A stretch of DNA of 64,000 bases from Comamonadaceae bacterium (GTDB taxonomy: Bacteria > Pseudomonadota > Gammaproteobacteria > Burkholderiales > Burkholderiaceae_C), in the NCBI GenBank assembly GCA_027488255.1, contig JAIYBZ010000012.1:1-64000 (forward strand), given 5' to 3'. The notes beneath the pieces are model-generated. The model saw only the letters and a program-made list of their open reading frames with translations, had not been told where the DNA came from and ran no database searches. Below, in pieces: positions 60,361 to 64,000 of this stretch; the first letter of the stretch is position 1; each line of letters opens with the position of its first letter. The position numbers and the translations under genes are program-made.

Positions 60361-60404
60361 AAAGAATAAAGCGCCTGAGCTAGTGAACTAACTCAGGCGC
60401 TTTT
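60361..60404 (-). terminator. Rho-independent terminator after rpsO
   Basis: Stem AAAGCGCCTGAG/CTCAGGCGCTTT with a loop of about 12 nt, 16 bp past the rpsO stop and followed on the minus strand by a T-rich tract. It separates rpsO from pnp, with read-through likely as in E. coli. Confidence 0.85.
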
Positions 60405-60419
60405 CATCTGGAGAGACGA

Positions 60420-60686
60420 TTACTTGCGCAGGCCAAGCTTGGCGATCAGAGCAACGTAACGGTCAGCATCACGGGACTTGAGGTAGTCCAACAGCTTGCG
60501 GCGACGGCTCACCATGCGCAGCAAACCACGGCGACCGTGATGGTCTTTGGCGTGTGTTTTGAAGTGGGGAGTCAGCTCGTTGATACGGGCTGTCAACAAA
60601 GCCACCTGAACTTCTGGGGACCCAGTGTCGTTGGCGGCGCGGGCATTGGCCTTGACGACCTCGGCCTTGATTGAAGATGCAATCAT
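60420..60686 (-). CDS. rpsO: 30S ribosomal protein S15
   Basis: Primary 16S rRNA-binding protein (88 residues). [56 protein letters not shown] is the conserved S15 sequence. Start ATG 60686 follows AAGGAAAAAACC. The rpsO-pnp order is conserved across proteobacteria. Confidence 0.98.
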   Translation of the reverse strand: MIASSIKAEVVKANARAANDTGSPEVQVALLTARINELTPHFKTHAKDHHGRRGLLRMVSRRRKLLDYLKSRDADRYVALIAKLGLRK

Positions 60687-60799
60687 GGTTTTTTCCTTGT
60701 ATTTCGCTCTGCACCCAACGGGCTGAAGCGAGGTTATTGACTTGCGCCACCCGCTGGAAAAGCCGATGGCGTGCGCTTTGCAAATCGCAAAACAGCCGG

Positions 60800-60805
60800 A
60801 TTATA
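60800..60805 (-). promoter_or_regulatory. Candidate -10 box of the rpsO promoter
   Basis: A perfect TATAAT on the minus strand, about 115 bp upstream of the rpsO start, within GGCTATAATCC. The region 17 bp upstream has no good TTGACA, so the -35 is weak. The implied leader of roughly 105 nt would leave room for S15 autoregulation. Confidence 0.45.
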
Positions 60806-60881
60806 GCCCGAAACCCCAGCCCTCCACACCCCCTCCCCCACCGCCACGCCTGAGTCAGTGAATTCGGCAACCCATAACCTC

Positions 60882-60909
60882 CCTAATTGGGGTCAGATCC
60901 CAATTTAGG
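60882..60909. repeat. REP-like palindrome with GGGGTCAGATCCC core
   Basis: CCTAATTGGG and CCCAATTTAGG flank a GTCAGAT centre, an almost perfect 28-bp inverted repeat between rpsO and the aminotransferase gene. The core resembles dispersed palindromes that accompany REP-associated tyrosine transposases in betaproteobacteria. No transposase gene is present here. Confidence 0.6.
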
Positions 60910-60922
60910 CTCATCCGTTGGA

Positions 60923-62122
60923 TCAGAGGGCTTTTGAGGGTTGCTGGGCCATCCAGGCTTTGAGGCGGTCGACCCCTTGGCGCAATCTGTCCAGGTCTTT
61001 GGAGGCGAAGCACCAGCGCAGCCACCCGGCTGCTTCAGGGGCAAAAGCTTCACCCGGGGCCAAGCCGAGGCCCGCTTCGGTGACCAGTCGCTTGGCTGTG
61101 GTGACCGCATCCGGATGGCCTTCGAGCTTGAAAAACGCGTACATCCCCCCCTTGGCGGGCGCCAATTGCACGCCGGGTATCGCCTGCAACAAGGGCACCA
61201 AGGTGTCGCGGCAGGCTTTCAAATGCGCCACCACACGGGGGGTGATGTCGACGGTGTTTTGCAAAGCCACCACGCCGGCCCGCTGGGTAAAGACCGAAGC
61301 ACACGAGGTGTTGAATTCGATCAGCTTGCCCATGTGGTGAGTCATGGCGGCGGGCATCACCAACCAGCCCAAGCGCCAGCCCGTCATCAAAAAACTCTTT
61401 GAAAAACTGTGCACCACCACCAAGCGGTCGTCGTCTTGGGCCACATCCAGAAAAGACGGCGCACAGCCATTGGCGGTGTCATTTTCAAAGTACAGGCGTT
61501 CATACACTTCGTCCGCCAGCACCCAAGTCCCGGTGCGCCGACAGTGTGCCAAGATCTCGGCTTGCTCTGCCTGCGTCAATGTCCATCCTGTGGGGTTGTT
61601 GGGCGAATTGACGATCAAGAGCCGCGTGCGAGACGTGATGGCCGCCTTGAGTGTGTCCATGTCGAGTTGCCACTGCCCCTGCACCGGTTGCAGCGCCACG
61701 CACGTCAAGTGGGCGCCCATGACCAAGGCTTGCGCCGTCAGATTCGGCCAAACGGGGGTGACGGCAACGACCTCGTCGCCGGCATCGATCAGGGCTTGCG
61801 CCGCCAACATCAAGGCGTTCACGCCACCCGAGGTGATCGCCAGACGGTCAACCCCAACGGGGCCGTGCAACTGCGTCATGTAGTCGGAGACGGCCTGGCG
61901 CAGCTCAGGCAAGCCCAAGTTGTGTCCGTAAAAAGTCTCCCCTTTTTGCAAAGAGTCGATCGCCGCTTGGCGCACGATGTCGGGTGTGACTTCGTCGGAT
62001 TCGCCGAACCAAAAAGCCAGCACATCTGAGCGCCCCATGCCGGCATTGGCCACTTCACGAATTCGAGACTCTTCCAAGTCCATCACGGACTGACGCATGT
62101 AGGGAGGGGTATTGAGATTCAT
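60923..62122 (-). CDS. Class I/II PLP-dependent aminotransferase
   Basis: Fold type I aminotransferase of 399 residues. Landmarks are the cofactor-pocket SGGVNALMLAAQ, NSPNNPTGW, the Asp/Tyr region LADEVYERLYF, the Schiff-base Lys in HSFSKSFLMTGWRLGW, and the carboxylate-binding Arg in GWLRWCFA. Start is ATG 62122 (MNLNTPPYMRQS). The substrate cannot be read from sequence; it resembles the aspartate/aromatic aminotransferase superfamily. It appears to be a single gene, divergent from the small secreted protein. Confidence 0.9.
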   Translation of the reverse strand: MNLNTPPYMRQSVMDLEESRIREVANAGMGRSDVLAFWFGESDEVTPDIVRQAAIDSLQKGETFYGHNLGLPELRQAVSDYMTQLHGPVGVDRLAITSGGVNALMLAAQALIDAGDEVVAVTPVWPNLTAQALVMGAHLTCVALQPVQGQWQLDMDTLKAAITSRTRLLIVNSPNNPTGWTLTQAEQAEILAHCRRTGTWVLADEVYERLYFENDTANGCAPSFLDVAQDDDRLVVVHSFSKSFLMTGWRLGWLVMPAAMTHHMGKLIEFNTSCASVFTQRAGVVALQNTVDITPRVVAHLKACRDTLVPLLQAIPGVQLAPAKGGMYAFFKLEGHPDAVTTAKRLVTEAGLGLAPGEAFAPEAAGWLRWCFASKDLDRLRQGVDRLKAWMAQQPSKAL

Positions 62123-62226
62123 GCCCTCATCGTAACGGCTTGTCTGAGGCCAACGTGTCTCCCCTTGCACACCAGCGCCAGCGGCCTATGATGAGGCTGC
62201 ATCACACTCAGCCCCAAGGAAAGCAC

Positions 62227-62490
62227 ATGAAGACACACCGACGGGGCATCGCGCACTTCAGTTGGGCCTGCTGCTTTGGCGGCTTGATGTTTTGCTCTGC
62301 CAGCCAGGGCGCCGACTCCTTTCAAGCCCTCAGCCAGACCGATAAACCGGCCAAGGCGCAAAAAAACAAAGGCGCCAAAAAACCTCCCGTCTCAGGCTCT
62401 GCAGAAAGCCCCGCACAGCGAGACCAACGCCTTTGGCGAGAGTGCCGCGGCAAGCCAAATGCAGGGGCCTGCGAAGGATTTGCCTCTTGA
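62227..62490 (+). CDS. Small secreted hypothetical protein
   Basis: An 87-residue protein with a signal peptide (hydrophobic SWACCFGGLMFCSASQGADS region after MKTHRRG) and a mature Lys/Pro-rich linker. It ends SPAQRDQRLWRECRGKPNAGACEGFAS, with two Cys that may form a disulfide. I recognise the C-terminal R-x-C-[KR]-G-x-P-N-A-G-A-C pattern only as something recurring in Comamonadaceae hypotheticals. ATG 62227 follows AAGGAAAG; the track start at 62140 is not supported. Function unknown. Confidence 0.7.
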   Translation: MKTHRRGIAHFSWACCFGGLMFCSASQGADSFQALSQTDKPAKAQKNKGAKKPPVSGSAESPAQRDQRLWRECRGKPNAGACEGFAS

Positions 62491-62661
62491 TGCCGGACTT
62501 GTTAAAAACTGCTGAAAAAATAAGCATCGACCGGCAACCCAACAGGCATGCCCTTTTGAGGGATTATTCAAGTACTTATCCACAGCTTTGGACACGAACT
62601 TTGGGGATACACAGTCCGCTGCATGACTGACAGCCCATGGGCCATTCTTTACATTGAAAAC

Positions 62662-63297
62662 ATGATGCATTTTTATGAACCCCACTTGGGCCATGGCCTG
62701 CGACACGATCCGTTCAACGCGATCGTGGGCCCCCGCCCGATTGGCTGGATTTCCAGTCAGAGCGCCACGGGGGTGCTCAACTTGGCGCCCTACAGTTTTT
62801 TCAATGCCTTCAATTACGTGCCCCCCGTGATTGGGTTTTCCAGCATCGGCCGCAAAGACACGTTGAACAACATCGAGGCCACAGGTGAGTTTGTGTGGAA
62901 TTTGGTGACACGCGAGCTGGCCGAAGTGATGAACAAAACCTGCGAGGCTGTGCCACCCGAAGTGGACGAATTTGCGCTGGCAGGCCTGACGCCCGAAGCC
63001 TCGCGCATCGTGCAAGTGCCGCGTGTGGCCGAGAGCCGTGTGAGCTTTGAATGCCGATGCACACAAATCGTACAACTGACCGATTTGCAAGGCCAAAAAA
63101 TAGACACGTGGATGGTGTTTGGCCAAGTGCTGGGCATCCACATTGACCCTAGGCTCATCAAAGACGGGGTCTATGACACCGCCGAAGCTGGCCACCTGTT
63201 GCGCGGCGGCGGTGCGGCCGATTACTTCACCATCGGGCCCACACAGCGCTTCAAAATGTACCGCCCCGAAAGCGGTGCGCGCGACCTGCCCAAATAA
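62662..63297 (+). CDS. Flavin reductase family protein (FMN-binding split barrel)
   Basis: A protein of about 211 residues of the flavin reductase-like family. Motifs are AIVGPRPIGWISSQSATGVLNLAPYSFFNAFNYVPPVIGFSS (FMN phosphate region), KDTLNNIEATGEFVWNLVT and IVQLTDLQGQKIDTWMVFGQVLGIHID. Start is uncertain: ATG 62662 and 62665 fit the family start MHFYEP, while the track uses 62623. The reaction is probably NAD(P)H-dependent flavin reduction or a linked small-molecule reduction. No partner oxygenase is nearby. Confidence 0.87.
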   Translation: MMHFYEPHLGHGLRHDPFNAIVGPRPIGWISSQSATGVLNLAPYSFFNAFNYVPPVIGFSSIGRKDTLNNIEATGEFVWNLVTRELAEVMNKTCEAVPPEVDEFALAGLTPEASRIVQVPRVAESRVSFECRCTQIVQLTDLQGQKIDTWMVFGQVLGIHIDPRLIKDGVYDTAEAGHLLRGGGAADYFTIGPTQRFKMYRPESGARDLPK

Positions 63298-63313
63298 GCC
63301 AAGCCCAGCACCT

Positions 63314-63913
63314 TCAAGACTTCAGGTGCATGCCTTGGGCTTTGGCCCCATCGTGCATCAACTGGGCAATGCTGGAGGGACCCAATAACTGCATGGGGGT
63401 TTTGTCAGCCAAGTCCAGCGCGGTCCGACTGAAGATGCCCAGGCACATGCAGGAGCATGAAAACGCCTCCATGCTTTCCCGGGCCGCCAGCATGTCGCGC
63501 AGATGTTCTGCGCCCAGCGTTGCGGCTTTCCAGCGCTTGGCACTGACCAAAGTGGTTTTCCCGTTTTTGCGAATCTGAAAATCAGCCGGCCCTTGTTCCA
63601 TGCGGCTCACTTCAAAACCTTGCGAGCGCAAACCTTCTTCGACCAAGATCGAAAAATCTCGCCACCCCATTTGGCGCGCCTCTTCGACCAAGGTGTTGAT
63701 GCGGTCCGTGCCAATGGCGTTTCTCTGTCGCCAAGCCGCCATGACGCCAATGACAAAAAATGGAAAGGCGCCCAACATCCCAGGAATTTTGTAGTCCTCG
63801 GGCAACAACGCCCCCGCCACCAAGGCCACCGCCAGCATCACCAGAAAACTGACCCACCAAGGGGACCGCAACAAAGCCGCAAAGAGCGACTTTTCAGACA
63901 TTTTGAATTTCAT
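63314..63913 (-). CDS. Membrane-anchored Mrr-like restriction-endonuclease-fold protein
   Basis: A protein of about 199 residues with two N-terminal transmembrane segments (WWVSFLVMLAVALVAGALL and PGMLGAFPFFVIGVMAAW) followed by a type IV/Mrr-like endonuclease-fold domain. The core shows the Asp in GPADFQI and the Lys in TLVSAKRWK, but the usual Glu/Gln two positions before that Lys is a Ser. It may therefore be a weak or non-catalytic nuclease fold. Starts at 63913 or 63901 are possible. It is convergent with the flavin reductase gene. Confidence 0.75.
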   Translation of the reverse strand: MKFKMSEKSLFAALLRSPWWVSFLVMLAVALVAGALLPEDYKIPGMLGAFPFFVIGVMAAWRQRNAIGTDRINTLVEEARQMGWRDFSILVEEGLRSQGFEVSRMEQGPADFQIRKNGKTTLVSAKRWKAATLGAEHLRDMLAARESMEAFSCSCMCLGIFSRTALDLADKTPMQLLGPSSIAQLMHDGAKAQGMHLKS

Positions 63914-63930
63914 GGACTCAATAAATAAAG

Positions 63931-63969
63931 GCCGGCCCGTGGACTTCATGTCCATTCAATGGGGCCGGC
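63931..63969 (-). terminator. Terminator-like hairpin of a gene beyond the right edge
   Basis: GCCGGCCC/GGGGCCGGC stem enclosing a smaller GGAC/GTCC stem; on the minus strand it is followed by TTTATTTATT. It would end a transcript entering from beyond position 64000, just before the Mrr-like gene start. Confidence 0.5.
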
Positions 63970-64000
63970 AAGTTCAAGGCAGCCAGTTTAGCGGGGTCTG

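Noticed and set aside
62576-62584. Perfect DnaA-box-like TTATCCACA
   Set aside because: A lone 9-mer without an AT-rich unwinding region, further boxes, or dnaA/dnaN/parAB genes; not evidence for an origin.

Overview
The window is ordinary chromosome of a betaproteobacterium, most likely Burkholderiales/Comamonadaceae (Limnohabitans- or Rhodoferax-like). The grounds are the gene orders ilvI-ilvH-ilvC-pssA-leuA, phaC-phaA-phaB and rpsO-pnp-qor-tpiA-secG-tRNA-Leu-nuoA..N-DUF2818-NUDIX-DUF1178, the families DUF3619/DUF3106/DUF2818, and a MutL carrying the endonuclease motif of bacteria that lack MutH. There is no rRNA, prophage, insertion sequence, plasmid gene or CRISPR array. Genes are densely packed with many 1-8 nt overlaps.

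Layout. 1-3.7 kb: methylmalonyl-CoA mutase and its GTPase chaperone MeaB (cut by the window edge), with a divergent GntR/FCD regulator. 3.7-6.2 kb: dusA, then an NfeD protein and its paraslipin partner. 6.3-10 kb: complete PHA operon phaCAB. 10-13.6 kb: small membrane protein, pgeF, the two N-end-rule aminoacyl-protein transferases aat and bpt, and an IclR regulator. 13.7-21 kb: pbpG, then the branched-chain amino acid operon ilvI-ilvH-ilvC-pssA-leuA; a 17-codon leader peptide with four consecutive Leu codons plus a terminator hairpin lies before leuA. 21.2-24.6 kb: ECF sigma factor translationally coupled to DUF3619, DUF3106 and RDD membrane proteins, then dgkA and a LOG-family gene. 24.6-27.9 kb: nadE-glnB and a divergent FemAB/GNAT-like protein.

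27.9-34.3 kb is the most accessory-looking part. It is a divergent sugar import and catabolism cluster: transaldolase/F6P-aldolase-like enzyme, ROK regulator, FucU/RbsD mutarotase and single-domain ABC ATPase on the minus strand; periplasmic binding protein, permease and PfkB kinase on the plus strand. The architecture resembles the rhizobial frc (fructose/ribose/mannose) system. A palindromic candidate operator sits in the divergent gap, and a stable UUCG hairpin plus a 24-codon small ORF separate the binding protein from the permease. 34.3-40.9 kb: DedA, mutL, an MFS exporter, miaA, arfB, DUF1178 and a NUDIX hydrolase.

41-55.6 kb: the full 14-gene complex I operon nuoA-N (minus strand). The start of nuoG is out of frame with its body in this sequence (apparent indel near 50939-50944). 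55.6-60.7 kb: tRNA-Leu(GAG), secG, tpiA, quinone oxidoreductase, pnp and rpsO. 60.9-64 kb: a REP-like palindrome, a class I aminotransferase, a small secreted protein, a flavin reductase-like protein and a membrane-anchored Mrr-like nuclease-fold protein.

Physiologically this is an aerobic heterotroph that stores PHA, handles propionyl/methylmalonyl-CoA, makes its own branched-chain amino acids under attenuation control, imports a sugar by ABC transport and respires through complex I. I saw no clearly novel defence or mobile system. The best candidates for something undescribed are the coupled ECF sigma/DUF3619/DUF3106/RDD unit, the small ORF in the sugar transporter operon, and the nuoG start anomaly.
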